From Tetradesmus obliquus (Eukaryota > Chlorophyta > Chlorophyceae > Sphaeropleales > Scenedesmaceae): 64,000 nucleotides of DNA. Position 1 is the stretch's first letter. Each line of letters begins with the position of its first letter. Both the position numbers and the translations under genes were made by a program. The stretch spans positions 3,059,501 through 3,123,500 of the forward strand of contig CP126202.1 in assembly GCA_030272155.1 (NCBI GenBank), read 5' to 3'. Of the stretch, positions 24,201-34,277 are shown piece by piece. The notes under the pieces are model-generated. The model had not been told where the DNA came from, searched no databases, and saw nothing but the letters and a program-made list of their open reading frames with translations.

Positions 24201-24608
24201 TGTTGTCGCTGCAGGGCTGGGTGATGGGCTGAGGCTTGCGCTTGTGGTGGCATTGGCGGGTGTAGGGCTGCTTGCTGCAGCTGCAGCTGCTGCTGGCGAT
24301 GGTGATGCTGAGGGCGTGGGTGAGGAAGGTGCAGGAGAGACAGCAGGGCTGGAATTTGGTGCTGTTGAAGCTGGTGCTGCTCCTTCAGGAACGATTGCTC
24401 CTAGGGATGGTGCTCCAATAGCTGCTGCTAGCTCAGGGGTCAGGCCGCTGCTTGCTGCTGCTGCTGCTGCTGGTGAGGCCTGAGCTGGAGCAGGGCTGCT
24501 GTCAACTGATATGTCTGCTGATGTGGACTGTGCCAGGCTGCTGGCTGGTAGGCAGCTGCACAGCAGCGCAAGCAGCAGCGCTGCTGCGGTTGCACTGCGT
24601 CCGTGCAT
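17347..24608 (-). CDS. Secreted modular expansin-like protein (DPBB domain) with C-terminal beta-sandwich-like module
   Basis: Exons in transcript order: 24608-23609, 21637-21456, 21231-21117, 20040-19866, 19174-19088, 18568-18392, 17992-17848, 17580-17347; phases agree, 704 residues. MHGRSATAAALLLALLCSCL is a signal peptide, followed by about 230 residues of Pro/Ser/Ala/Thr linker. Exons 2-5 form a double-psi beta-barrel of expansin type: QGACGYTNSDG, SCGRCYQIRC, ITVKVADACPC, GGANHFDISFW (the HFD signature), then AFEKLAHPSYGVMNMQYRPV as in plant expansins. The rest (IPGFVNQTIFG...TLSFDIRSNT...WYRVQIPLSSW...VDFQNINERDADVCLDNIAL) resembles a carbohydrate-binding-like jelly roll rather than the plant expansin C-domain. 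Likely acts on the cell wall; non-hydrolytic loosening is family inference. Nearly every intron contains exon echoes. Confidence 0.85.
18205..18352 (-). repeat. Minisatellite in expansin intron 6
   Basis: Tandem units of the type TTCAGATGC and AAAGCAAAGGCTTCAGATGC on the + strand; about 9-30 base hierarchical repeat. Confidence 0.85.
18640..18860 (-). repeat. Two exon-6 echoes in expansin intron 5
   Basis: Copies at about 18640-18725 and 18778-18860 of the exon-6 5' edge (SIPGFVNQTIFGDTIEPGWKWRPY) with acceptors. The genuine exon begins at 18568. Both copies diverge after the WRPY codons. Confidence 0.9.
19450..19810 (-). repeat. Exon-4 3' echoes in expansin intron 4
   Basis: Copies of the 3' end of exon 4 (the GGANHFDISFW end and donor) at about 19603-19690 and 19732-19810, plus a shorter trace near 19450-19490. 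The genuine end is at 19866. Confidence 0.85.
20255..20700 (-). repeat. Four exon-4 5' echoes in expansin intron 3
   Basis: Copies at about 20255-20330, 20385-20455, 20520-20580 and 20620-20700 of the exon-4 5' edge (GSPFANRDITWTQC with acceptor). The genuine exon starts at 20040. The middle two are nearly identical over more than 100 bases including intron sequence, indicating a recent tandem step. Confidence 0.9.
20815..21060 (-). repeat. Two exon-3 3' echoes in expansin intron 3
   Basis: Copies at about 20815-20885 and 21008-21060 of the exon-3 3' edge (NEGRPWPG and the GTGAGG donor). The genuine end is 21117. Related AGAGGCTGTTGCA-containing units between them (20885-20995) form a further short duplication. 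Confidence 0.88.
21234..21251 (+). repeat. G18 homopolymer forming an acceptor tract
   Basis: Eighteen G on the + strand, read as C18 on the coding strand directly before the CAG of expansin exon 3 (exon starts 21231). A CAG repeat follows on the + side (about 21252-21284). Confidence 0.9.
21821..21900 (-). repeat. Exon-2 echo in expansin intron 1
   Basis: Diverged copy of the exon-2 5' edge (DDRLEA..LACGEPPGQYGILAQGACG) with its acceptor region; the genuine exon starts at 21637. Confidence 0.85.
22270..23520 (-). repeat. Tandem array of exon-1 3' end echoes, about 227-base period
   Basis: Copies of the exon-1 3' edge (NRVI...GDFTDDLNSTL..VSPKRPSPDVPVGEWIPGRVTFYGAG plus GTGAGG donor) with donors at about 23381, 23153, 22926, 22699 and 22558, and eroded ones near 22474 and 22280. 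Spacing from the genuine donor (23608) is 227, 228, 227, 227 and then 141 bases. The copy ending near 23153 carries a one-base insertion. Joining any copy through the visible CAG acceptor would shift frame relative to exon 1 (phase 1), so they look like pseudo-exons with decoy donors. Confidence 0.93.
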
Positions 24609-25524
24609 GGTGCCGTCTCCTGCCCGGGTGTGGTGTTTCAAGCGCAGGCGTGTTCGGCGTTCCTGCACGGTGGCAAAGAGCAGCACTGACTTCAGGATAC
24701 ATACAGCTTGAGCTTTGAAGCAGTTGATAAGCTGAACAGCGCTGCATGCAGCTAGGCAGCAGTGTGATTGTGCATGCCGCATGCAGTGGGTGGCTGAGAA
24801 TGGGCTTGACAGACATCAAGCATGCCACCACAGGTTTTGATCTCAGCTGGTGTCTTTTGAAAGACCGTAGCATGATATCTAATGGCAAAAGCTGTGCTGC
24901 CAAGCTGCAGAAGACTGCAGCAGAGTGAGATTGTACATACCAGTTGTGCAGTGCACTTTGACTCGACCATAGACCGACTTGTGTGTGTCCGACCGTTTAA
25001 CACGAGTAAAAGGCGCACTTACACCAAGCTGGTTTGTGCACATCAGCCCGAAGGGCTTGACTTGATCTACTGCTGGCAGCTGCCGATGACATCCTCTTGC
25101 GGTTCTACGCCATTGTCCAATGTAGTTTGCCGTCGACCCTTCCCTGTACACAGTGACCTTAAACATCTTTTGAAGGTACTATATTATCCTGTTGATAGCC
25201 GAGGAGCAACGGGCCTCGTCGGCGAGAGCAGCTGCAGAGGCACCCACAGTGCCGTCCTGTCTGCCACAACTGCCGGTGTCGAGCTCGTGCCGCAGCGCCA
25301 TGGAAGCTTCTGCAACGGCTTCACTTCCCTCACGTTACAATCAGGCGAACATCAAGCCAATCAATGGCTGCCTCATAAGTGGGTCCAGCTGAGGCCCAGG
25401 TGCCCCACCAGAAAAGACTTGCACCAGGAGCTCCACCAGGTCACTCTTTTCCAACAGCACTAGCCGCGCCAGCCACACTCTATATACATTCATCAAGCAA
25501 CTGAAGCGCTGCTTCACGCTGTGA
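24609..25524. other. Expansin promoter region and MYND 3' flank
   Basis: Contains the upstream region of the expansin-like gene and the 3' flank of the MYND gene, with a TGTAA (reverse strand) at 25335-25339. A truncated copy of the MYND terminal exon lies at about 25385-25470. No further gene supported. Confidence 0.5.
25385..25470 (-). repeat. Terminal-exon echo downstream of the MYND gene
   Basis: Degenerate copy of the last about 80 bases of the MYND gene coding end and stop region (25527-25605), located 3' of the stop codon, so unrelated to splicing. Confidence 0.8.
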
Positions 25525-28500
25525 TCAGCTGAGGCCCAGGTGAGCCACCAGCAAGGCCACTAGGTCACTCTTCTCAACAGCACCAGCCACACCTGGCACA
25601 CCCAGGCCAGCCAGCAGCGCCTTCAGCTGGCGAACAGGCAGCGCAGCAGCAGCAGCGGCACTGCCAGGCAGCTCCAGGCCAGCTGCTGCAGCAACACCTG
25701 CGGCGCTGCTGCTGCTGCTGCTGCGTCCAGCACCGCTACCAGTAGAAGCAGCGCTGCCGCTGCTGGCTGCAGTGCTGCGACCTTCTGCTGCTGCTGCTGC
25801 TGCTGCAAGCTTCTTGCAGACCAGCTTGTGCCCCGCCTTCCAGTGCTGCTTCTGGCACTCCGCGCTGCACATGCGCACCTGCCTGCAGCCGCTGCACAGC
25901 TTGGCCCTGCCATACACCAGCTGCAGCTCGCTCAGCTTGCCCAGGTTGGTGCAAGCCGCGTTGTTGCAGGCCCAGCCAACAGGCAGCGCAGCCGCACCAA
26001 ACGCCCTCAGCCGGCCTGGCAGTGCATCACCCCACACACGCTGCAGCAGCAGGGATGCTGCTGTGCTGCACACATCATGCTGTGCAGCTGATGGTGGCCC
26101 TGCAGCAGCAGCGCGCTGCACTGCCTGATACAGGCCCGCCTGTAGCTGGGCATGCTGCTGCAGCAGCTGAGTCAGCAACGGCATGCGTGCGGCACCCTCC
26201 TCAGGACTTCTGCTGCTGCTGCTGCTGCTGCTGCCCAGCTGAGGTGTCGGCACCTCATCGCCTGGCAGCTGCATGTGGCACAGCTGAGAGCCCAGCATGT
26301 GGCACAGCATGTGGCACAGCATGTGGCACAGCATGTGGCACAGCATGTGGCACAGCATGTGGTACAGCATGTGGCACAGCTGAGAGCCCAGCATGTGGTA
26401 CAGCATGTGGCACAGCTGAGAGCCCAGCATGTGGTACAGCATGTGGCACAGCTGAGAGCCCAGCATGTGGTACAGCATGTGGCACAGCTGAGAGCCCAGC
26501 ATGTGGTACAGCATGTGGCACAGCATGTGGCACAGCTGAGAGCCCAGCCACTCAGCACACACGTATGCCCTCTCAAGCAGCCGGATGAAGTAACCCTCAG
26601 CAACCGCGTTGAGGTGATTTAGGGGGGCGGCTGTCGCATTGCTGTGCTGCTGCCTGGGCACTGCTGCGCTGCTGCTGCTGGCAGGCAGCAGCTCACACAG
26701 CAGCTGCCCCATCAGCCACATGCTACGCGCCGCAACAATCAGCCAGGGTGTCAAACTGGCAACCACTTCCTCACTGTACCACGCAGCAGTGCTGCAGCTA
26801 CTGCTGCTGGGGTCTACTCCTCCTGGCCGGAACAGCACCAGTGGCCCTGCTGCAATGGCAGCTGCCGCTGCCCAGCGCCCGGTGTGCCTGCCGCTTGACA
26901 TCAGCGCATCATCTGCAGCTGCGGCCTCCGCCAGTGGCCACGTCAGCAGCATCTGCAGAGTGCTGGGGTTCAGGCCCTCCAGGGTCTCCCGCAGTTCGCT
27001 GTCACTATCACTCAGCAAGGCAGTCCCCACAAAGCCGTCCAGCATCCGAGCAACCTCGCTGCTGGACTTGGCTGCCGATGTCAGGGCGCTCTTAAGCAGC
27101 GCACGCAGATCGTCCCCGCTTGTCTCCGACAGCAGCCGGCGCAGCTGCGCTGGCGGCAGCGCGGCGGCCTGCTGCTGCAGCCACTGCAGGCGCGCAGCGC
27201 TAGCGCAGCATGCCACGCGGTTGCGGCTGACTGTCGCGGCAACATCCAGCGCGATCTTTGGGCATGCTGATCGCATCGCAGAGGCGCACTTCTGCGCCGT
27301 CAGCATCAGCGAAATCAGGAACGGCACGTGCTGCTGGTCTGAGAGCTGCAGTGCGTGTGCATTGCTGCTGCTAGTGCTGCTGCTGCCGGCAACGCCGGAC
27401 ATCTGGTTTGCCATAGGCAGGTTTGACGACTGCAGGGCTGATATGGCTGCATTCGTCACTTGGTCAACTTGCAGCAGCAGTGCCTCTGGTGGCAGTGCTG
27501 TGGTCAGCTGCAGCGGCAGCAGCGACAGCATTGAAGCAGCGCCGTCTGCAGCAGCAGCAGCAGCAGCACCAGCGCTGCGTGTGCTGCCTCCTGCAGCTGC
27601 TGCTGCTGATGCATGGCTGCAGGTCACCTCACAAAGCACGCGCATCGCGGCACACAGTGAGACTGCAAAGGCCTCAGGCGACTGCTTCATTGCTGCTGCA
27701 AGGTGCTCAGGGTTGCCTGCAAGACAGGAGAGGTGCCGGCAGAGCAGGCAGCGACATGGGCGGCAAGAGCGATGTTCGGCTCAGGTGACGAAAATCTGCC
27801 AAGTTCGCCAACAGATTCAGGCGAAACAAGCCCCGCATCTACAGCAGCAATGGTGGGCTCAGGCCATTATAGTGCCACAAGATTGCCAGTCAGTGCAGCG
27901 ACGTTGTTGAGCATGCAGCCATGGACTTGCACCTGCAGTGAGAGGTGCATGCTGATGATGCAACAGACTCATCTGCATGTGAATACGCCTCCTCCACGGC
28001 AGCAGATCATTGACATGCGCGGCTATGCTGCACTGCCTGCGCATCAGATGCCCTCCATTGATCAAGCACGTGCTGCCAGCTGGCGATCAACAAGTCAATC
28101 ACGGCACGCCCAAAGGCTGCTGCACGCAACACCTGCTGCATCAACTGCAGCAGCAGCCCACCTGCACCAGCGGCATTTGTGACTGCCAGCGCCCAGTGCC
28201 ACCGCGCATACTGGCAGTGTACTACACATTGTATGGCATCCTCTTGCTGCTGCTGCTGCACTGCATGCAGCACAGCAGGCCCGAGCGTCACCACTAGCTC
28301 AGCCACTGCAGCAGCGCCCGCAGGCCGCTGCCACAGCCCTATGTCCTGCCGGGTTGTAGGCATGAGTGCTGCCATGGCTGCTGCATGCGTGCTGGAGCCC
28401 GGCCCCAGCCGCGCCACCTGCACCAGCATACACATCAGCGCTGGCAGCACCTGCAGCCAGCTGCTACCGCTGCTGTTGCTGCTGCTGCTTCTGTCTGATT

Positions 28501-29383
28501 TGTAGCAGTACCATGACAATTCCTTCTGGCTGCTGCTGCCGGCAGCAGCAGGCGCCAGCCCGTTCACCAAAGGCGTGGCATCAGCGCTGACCTCCAGGCA
28601 CATGGCTGCAGCCTGCAGCACTGCAGCCAGAGCATTTGACGCCAGCATGCGCTGCGCCAATCTGGGAACGTCTGCGGCCTGCTTGCTGCTTGCAGCACGG
28701 CTGGGCGGGCAAGGGTCAACAGCAGGCATGCCCAGCAGCTGCAGGACACTTGAGTGGTGGGGCAGCACCGCTGCTGCCGTTGCTGCTGCTGCTGTCCAGT
28801 GCATACGTTGCTGATGCACTGGTGTTGCTCAGTGCGCGCACCACTGCCGCAGCATTCACAGCAGCTCTGCCCTGCTGCTGTTGGTGCAGCAGCCCTGTCA
28901 GCCAGGCTGCTGCCGCAAGCAGCAGCTGGTGCAGCTCGGGTGCTGTCAGCAGCTGCAGCACAGCCGGCTTGCTGCGCATCGCACCGTGTGTGCATGGCCC
29001 TGCAGCAAGCGCCTTGGCCATGTTCACTGCTGCAACCAGGGCAGTCTGGGCCTGGCGCCATGGCTCTGTGTCGCCTCCAGCACTGCTGCTGCTGCTGCTG
29101 CTGCTGCTGCCGTTGCTGCGCTGTGCCCTCAGCATGACCAGCGAGAGCTTTATGACTGGCAAGAAGCTTGCAAGCAGCGCTGTATCCTCAAACAGAGCAA
29201 CCACAGTTGATGTGGTGAGCTCCCTGAGTGCCAGCTGCGGCCACAGCATCAGCAGCACCCTGGCAACGCCAAAGCCTTCCGCCAGCTGCTCTGGAGCAGG
29301 CTGCTGCTGCTGCTGCACAGGTTGCTGCTGCTGCTGCTGGCGCGGGCTGCTGCCGAGAAAGCCGCTTTGCATGCCCTTCGATG

Positions 29384-29415
<32 letters not shown>

Positions 29416-30062
29416 TGCTGCCGCGGCGGCAGCGGCTGCTGCTGCTGCTTCAAGGCCTGCTGCAGTTCATGTGCTAGGGCTTGGCAGGCCTTGCCCAGGG
29501 GGCGCAACATTACTGCAGCAGCAGGCAGCACGGTTGCATGGTGAGCTAGCATGCCAGGCTTTGCTAAGGACACAGCATTCTGTCGAGCTGCTACACGGGC
29601 AGCATAACAGCCAATCGCAGCCCTTTGTTGCTGTCCTTAATCGCTGCCCCTCTGGAGGAGCCGGCGTTGCGTTGTGTTGCAGAGGCTGCTACAACCATCC
29701 GAATAGGTGTGATGATCGCGAGATGACCATCCAATGCAGGGTGATTATGCAGGGGTTGATGATGGTGATGTTGAAGTTCAGATGGTACAGTGCAGCAAAC
29801 ACCTGTGCAAGTGCAGTTTTTGCAGCACGAGCCAGGGCAGCACCAGTCTGCAAGGCTCACCTGGCGCAGCATCACGCAGCCATTGCTTGACTTCTGCCAT
29901 CCCGGCAGATGTGCTGTTTGCCAGCTCGACTGCGGCACCTAGATCTCCGCAGATCATGTTGATGGCTGTCAGGTCAGCAGCTGGGGATTGCAGGATGCAC
30001 TGCTGCTGTTGCTGAAGGTGCAGCAAAGCTGTGCGGGCAATGTCAAGGTACATCGGCGCCAT
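25525..30062 (-). CDS. MYND zinc-finger protein with C-terminal SAP-like segment
   Basis: Exons in transcript order: 30062-29861, 29590-28807, 28700-28162, 27716-25525; 1238 residues from this ATG. The 106-base intron 28701-28806 (GTATGC donor, CCCAG acceptor) is inferred because it alone restores frame. Most of the protein is Ala/Leu-rich and helical. The MYND finger is near the C-terminus: WACNNAACTN...KLCSGCRQVRMCSAEC...HWKAGHKLVC, giving the Cys/His set that binds two zinc ions and usually mediates protein contacts. The last 40 residues (LPVRQLKALLAGLG...EKSDLVALLVAHL) resemble a SAP-type helix pair. A coding minisatellite at 26268-26552 inserts LCHM repeats. The N-terminus is uncertain: upstream in-frame sequence from an ATG at 30269 looks coding but is interrupted by TAA at 30081-30083. 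Function unknown. Confidence 0.75.
26268..26552 (-). repeat. Coding minisatellite (LCHM repeats)
   Basis: About 19 units of a 15-base family (CAGCATGTGGCACAG on the + strand, with interspersed CTGAGAGCC). In the MYND frame it reads as runs of LCHM and GSQLCHMLYHM, giving a Cys/His-rich segment. All unit-length changes are multiples of three. Confidence 0.9.
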
Positions 30063-30080
30063 GGCATCGTAAACTGCAGC

Positions 30081-30269
30081 TTACTGAAGATTGATCGCGG
30101 ATTTGCTGGTTGTAGACAGCGTACTGACTTCCTGGATCAAGAAAACGTGCAGCTGGTTCAAGGCTGCTCCGGACTGGGCCAACTCGCGGAAGCTTGCATC
30201 GCGGAGGCCTTTCAGGACCTTTATTGAGTCCAGTATATCTTTGATCGGTGGTTCACCCGTGGCAGACAT
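30081..30269 (-). other. Coding-like leader of the MYND gene ending in an in-frame TAA
   Basis: From an ATG at 30269 the frame MSATGEPPIKDILDSIKVLK... continues for 62 codons, meets TAA at 30081-30083, and is then open and in the same frame as the MYND start at 30062 (AAVYDAMAPMYLDIAR). Options: a nonsense mutation, a sequencing error, an unrecognised short intron, or a leader reading frame. No splice pair that removes the stop and keeps frame is convincing. Confidence 0.45.
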
Positions 30270-31114
30270 GCTGTGCTGGTGAAGAGGAAGTTTCCTTGCA
30301 CACAGGACTGCTGCCTGTGAATCTTCACCGTACAGGTTTGAACAGTATGAATATTGGATTGAGATGCCTCGTTTACATGATGATGGTGACCTAATCCTGC
30401 TGAAACGCACGGTGCCAGACAGGCTTGTCACTGCCAGGTTCAAAACGTGTCATAACAGCAGCTGACAGCCTGCAACATGCTGCAGGAACTCATTCACACC
30501 AGTGCCTGCATAGCGTGGATGCTCATCAAGCAGCTCGTCCTCTTCTGTGATACACACAACGCATGACACTGGTTTTACTGGGAGGTTGTAACATATCAGC
30601 AGAAGCCTTGTTGTGGGCTTCCTCTGGAGAACACAGTAGGTTGGGCAGGGTAGAGTTAGGGGACCAGAAGACAATGTGCCTGCCAGCAGGTGCCAGGCCA
30701 AGTTTTTGCGCAGTGCTTGAGACCGTCCTGAGCCCTTGGGCTGGCATGCTTCAGGCATCAATGCACAAATATCTGTGCAGATTGAACTGGCAGGTTGTGG
30801 CATACGCTGTAGATGAAACGCTCTTCCACAACATCACCACCAGCCAACATGCACAGCACGGCTGCGACCTGCAGCGGCAAGCTGATGCTACTATGCTGCC
30901 ATAACGAGCAAGGGTTTGGGTCACAGGATGTATGGCACACTGGTAGCACGAGGAACAGAGGCTGCTTAACGGGCATCAACTGCTTCAAATGCTCTATGCT
31001 AGTATTGGTATTCTTGGTTGATTGGACAGCACGAGCTGGAGGCTACTTGCTGCGCCAGTTTCACGTGCCTGCATTCTGCTGCTGTTGTGCTGCCTGGTCA
31101 CCGTATGGCTCATC
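30270..31114. other. Divergent intergenic region, possible minus-strand exon remnants
   Basis: Lies between the MYND and SMIM20-like starts. On the minus strand, segments near 30890-30825 (VAAVLCMLAGGDVVEERFIYS after a CTGCAG acceptor) and 30545-30450 (EEDELLDEHPRYAGTGVNEF then stop) look coding, and the sequence after the first (ATGCCACAACCTGCCAGT) has a degenerate copy near 30590. I could not join them in frame, so no gene is called. Confidence 0.25.
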
Positions 31115-31358
31115 ATGGCAGCGGCTGGTAACTGGAAAAGCAAGCTTGCGGTATGTTTACGAATCTAGCCACGCTTGGTGTTGGATCCCATCACTTGCTG
31201 CGCAAGTGCTTGCGAAGTGACGTTTGAACTCGGAATGCGTGCAGGTTGCCTCTGTGGTTGGGCTGATCTGTGCCGGCATCTATCCCGTCGTAGTGGTACC
31301 GCTTCAAATAGCTTACGGAGGAGCCGAGCGCCCAGTGAGTGTGTCAGGAGTAGCGCAG

Positions 31359-31395
<37 letters not shown>

Positions 31396-31876
31396 GGCAG
31401 AGGCAGCATGCTCGATGAGCAGCGTGCTTTGCTCTGCTGATAGGCGCGGCCGGCAGCTACATTGTCAGTGGGAAAATCAGGCTAAATCAGGCTAACTTGT
31501 TCTGCTTGAACTGCTGCAGGCACGTGATCCCGGCCTCCCATCAGCTGGCTTCAAAAAGGGAGGTAGGTGCAGAAACACTTCTTCTGCCACTGGAGTATGC
31601 ACCGCCAAACAACAGGCTTGGCACATACAGCTGACTGTGTTTGCTTGCAGGAAGATGCTGTGTTTGCTGTGTATGTTTGATGTCTGCAAATGCAACTTTC
31701 TTGTGATGAGGTCAGCATGCAAACAAGCACGCCCCTGCTGCGCTTATGCTGTTGCCACATGTTCGTTGCCAACAGTGTCCTGCCACATCTGTTTAATGCT
31801 GCATGCAGGCATGTGGGGGCACATAGATTCCGCCAGCAAACAAGCAAAGCCTGAAGACCAGCAGCAGGAGAGCTGA
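31115..31876 (+). CDS. SMIM20/MITRAC7-like small membrane protein
   Basis: Exons 31115-31150, 31245-31334, 31520-31562, 31809-31876; phases agree, 78 residues. The N-terminal NWKSKLAVASVVGLICAGIY followed by PVVVVPL matches in layout the animal SMIM20 pattern (one TM helix ending in a Tyr-Pro and a Pro-Leu, then a short soluble tail). The tail here is RPARDPGLPSAGFKKGGMWG and an acidic end. SMIM20/MITRAC7 is a mitochondrial inner-membrane chaperone for the COX1 subunit of cytochrome c oxidase; that function is inferred from resemblance only. Intron 2 holds a CAG repeat (about 31361-31395). It is transcribed divergently from the MYND gene and lies 212 bases before the TauE-like gene. Confidence 0.6.
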
Positions 31877-32088
31877 TATTGGCTGGCATTGCAGCTAACA
31901 GCTCCCCTGTCAAAGAGCACGGGCAGCAAGACAGCAGGAGGTCAAAGGCAGCAACACTTGCAGGACAGTCGCTGTCGTACATAAAACTGCATCTAAAAGG
32001 TGCAGCACACTCATAGGCAGCAGCAGTTCAGGCAGCATCAGCAGACACGTCAGCAGCGCCTTGCGCAACCACTCAAAGCAGCAGCAGG

Positions 32089-33818
32089 ATGTTTCCAAGG
32101 GCACTGGTGGGCCTCATGCGGTCAGCAGTGCAGGGCAGCAAGACAAAGCTGAAGAGTGAGTGGCGCTGTGCTGCCCTGCTATGTCCATCTTATGTTTGTT
32201 TCTGCATGATGTGATGGTGTTGCGGGAGTAGTAGCTGCATGACAGGCAGCAGCTGATGCGAGTGCGAGCAATCGCCTGTTTGCAGGAGGACTCTGCAACA
32301 GACTGTTATTTCTGAGCAAGCAACCACGGTATGGCTGAAGGGCCGCCAACCCCAGCACATGCACACGCATCTTGACGTCCATCTTTTTGTTGCTGCAGGT
32401 GTCTCGGAGCTGGACCCATCATTGCTGGCCAAGGCGCGGCAGCTGGCGCTAGGCGTGGGCACGGCTGCGGGCGCCTTTGGCAGCCTGGTGGGGGTGGGCG
32501 GCGGCGTGCTCATTGGGCCGGTCATCCTGAATGCTTGCCCGTGAGTTGCACGGGTGCTGCTACAGCAACGAACTCGTTGATACATACAGATCTAGCTTCC
32601 GCGGTGGTTGTTTACAGAGGATTCACTATTGATCGCATGCTCAGCAGAAATCTATGGTTTGTTGACTGGGTAGCTTGTTGTGGCAGGCACTGCGTTTCAG
32701 GGATGTGCCTTTAGCAGCCTTGTGGGGGTGAACGGCGGCGTGCTGATTGAGCCTGTCATCCTGAATGCCTGCCCGTGAGTGTTTCGATACACATTTCAAG
32801 TTGTGCGGGCGCTGCAGCTTTGATGTATTGTGATGTGCACTTTGGGTAGCCGCACTGAACCGTACAGTGTGCTGCTGGCAAATGTTATATTTGCGCCGTA
32901 TGTGATGTCATTTTTGAGACTTGCCATGCGGCTTGCTGCAGCACGCCGGCGCAGCAGCTGCACTGCAATACATCACCCTGCAACTGCTATTTCAGCAGGC
33001 TCAATTTCTTTGAGCTTATGCTGTCTGGCTGGTTCCGGGTACCCTTGCCGGAAGCATCTTGGCCGTGCCGCAGCGCACCATTTCAGGCACCAGAGCTGTT
33101 GTTCCATCAGGCTGTTTTGCTTATGTTGGCAGAGGGACAACATCCAGAAGCATGCAAGCAGGATAACAATACAGTCTTGATGCAAGTATGTGTGCTTGTG
33201 TTTGCTGCAGGGCCGTGCCGCAACGCATTATCTCAGGCACCTCGCTCGCAGCAGTAGCCACAACAGGAGCCACAGCAGGCGCCGTCTACTGGTCCAGTGA
33301 CTGTGTGGACGCACGCTCAGCAGCAGTGCTGGCAGCGACTGCCGTGCTGACGGCACCGTTTGGGGCGAAGATGACTCATCGTGTTGACTGCCAGGTGAGC
33401 GTTGCTATTGGTACTGTTGTCTTGTGGTATTGCTGAGATGTCGTTGCTGCTGCAGCGATGCTTGACAAGCTAAAAGCAGCAGGCGTAAGCAGGCCCCTGC
33501 AGTTGTGCAAGCGTGTTCAAGACAAGAAGTGCACACTTGTCGTTCAGGGGTAGCAGCACACAATGAAATGACGCGTCACGTGACGTTGTTCCTCTGCTGC
33601 TGATGATGATGTGTTCCCTGCCCTGTCTGCTTGCATAACCCCTGCAGCGCCTGCGCACCATGCTCGGCTACTGGCTGTACTTTGTTGCGCCACTGGTGCC
33701 CCTCAAGGCCTTCCTCTTCTCAAACCAGCAGGAGCAGCAGCAGCAGCCGCCGCCGCCGCAGCAGCAGCAACCAGCTCAAGGAGTGGCAGCCGCAGCAGAC
33801 ACTGCAGGCCCCAGCAGT

Positions 33819-33851
<33 letters not shown>

Positions 33852-34277
33852 TGGGGAGCACGCATCCTGCAGGAGCTGCAGCAGCCGCCAAGCGCCAGAG
33901 ATGCAGCCCTAGCAGCCACAGGCAGCCTAGCCGGCTTTGCAAGTGGCATGCTTGGCATCGGTGGAGGTACAGTAGTTACACCGCTGCTAGCACTAGCCAC
34001 AGGCGCCCCGCAGCAGGTTGTGTTGGGCACTAGCTTGGTAGCGATGGTGCTGCCATCTGTTGTAGGCTTAGCGCAGCACCAGCGTCTCGGCAATGTAGAT
34101 TGGCGCATGGCTGCTGCGCTTGCGGTGGGAACTTCAGTGGGAAGTTTTGCCGGCAGCAACTTCGCAGTGGGAGCTCCCGCGGGAGTTCTCGAGGCGCTGT
34201 TTGCTGCTGGCATGCTGCTTCTGGGGCGGCGCACGCTGGCTGCCGCAGGCAAAGCAGTGCCTAAGGCTGCGCAGTGA
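32089..34277 (+). CDS. TauE/SafE family membrane transporter
   Basis: Exons 32089-32155, 32399-32540, 33211-33394, 33648-34277; phases agree, 340 residues. Two homologous halves typical of TauE/SafE (sulfite/organosulfonate exporter, DUF81) proteins each carry the glycine signature: GSLVGVGGGVLIGPVI in exon 2 and GFASGMLGIGGGTVVTPLL in exon 4, each followed by the partner segment AVPQRIISGTSLAAVATTGA or QQVVLGTSLVAMVLPSVVG. The halves are joined by a poly-Gln/Ser linker (about 33725-33852). Family members export sulfite, sulfonates or sulfur-containing anions; the substrate here is unknown. The start MFPRALVGLMRSAVQ is Arg-containing and could be a targeting leader. TGTAA at 34365-34369. Confidence 0.85.
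32680..32785 (+). repeat. Exon-2 echo in TauE intron 2
   Basis: Copy of the exon-2 3' half (SLVGVNGGVLIEPVILNACP) with its GTGAGT donor. Compared with the genuine exon (32399-32540) the conserved GGG motif has become NGG and GPV has become EPV. Confidence 0.92.
33055..33115 (+). repeat. Exon-3 echo in TauE intron 2
   Basis: Short copy of the exon-3 5' edge (AVPQRTISGT region); the genuine exon starts at 33211. Confidence 0.85.

Noticed and set aside
26268..26552. CRISPR-like array
   Set aside because: Short 15-base units without unique spacers, in frame within a coding exon of a eukaryotic gene.
26152..27910. Plus-strand open frames of up to 423 codons opposite the MYND exon
   Set aside because: Antisense shadows of the Ala/Leu-rich repeat; the minus frame carries the MYND cysteines and correct splice phases.
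28716..28819. Frameshift in the MYND gene
   Set aside because: A 106-base intron with GTATGC donor and CCCAG acceptor restores the frame exactly, so no mutation is needed.
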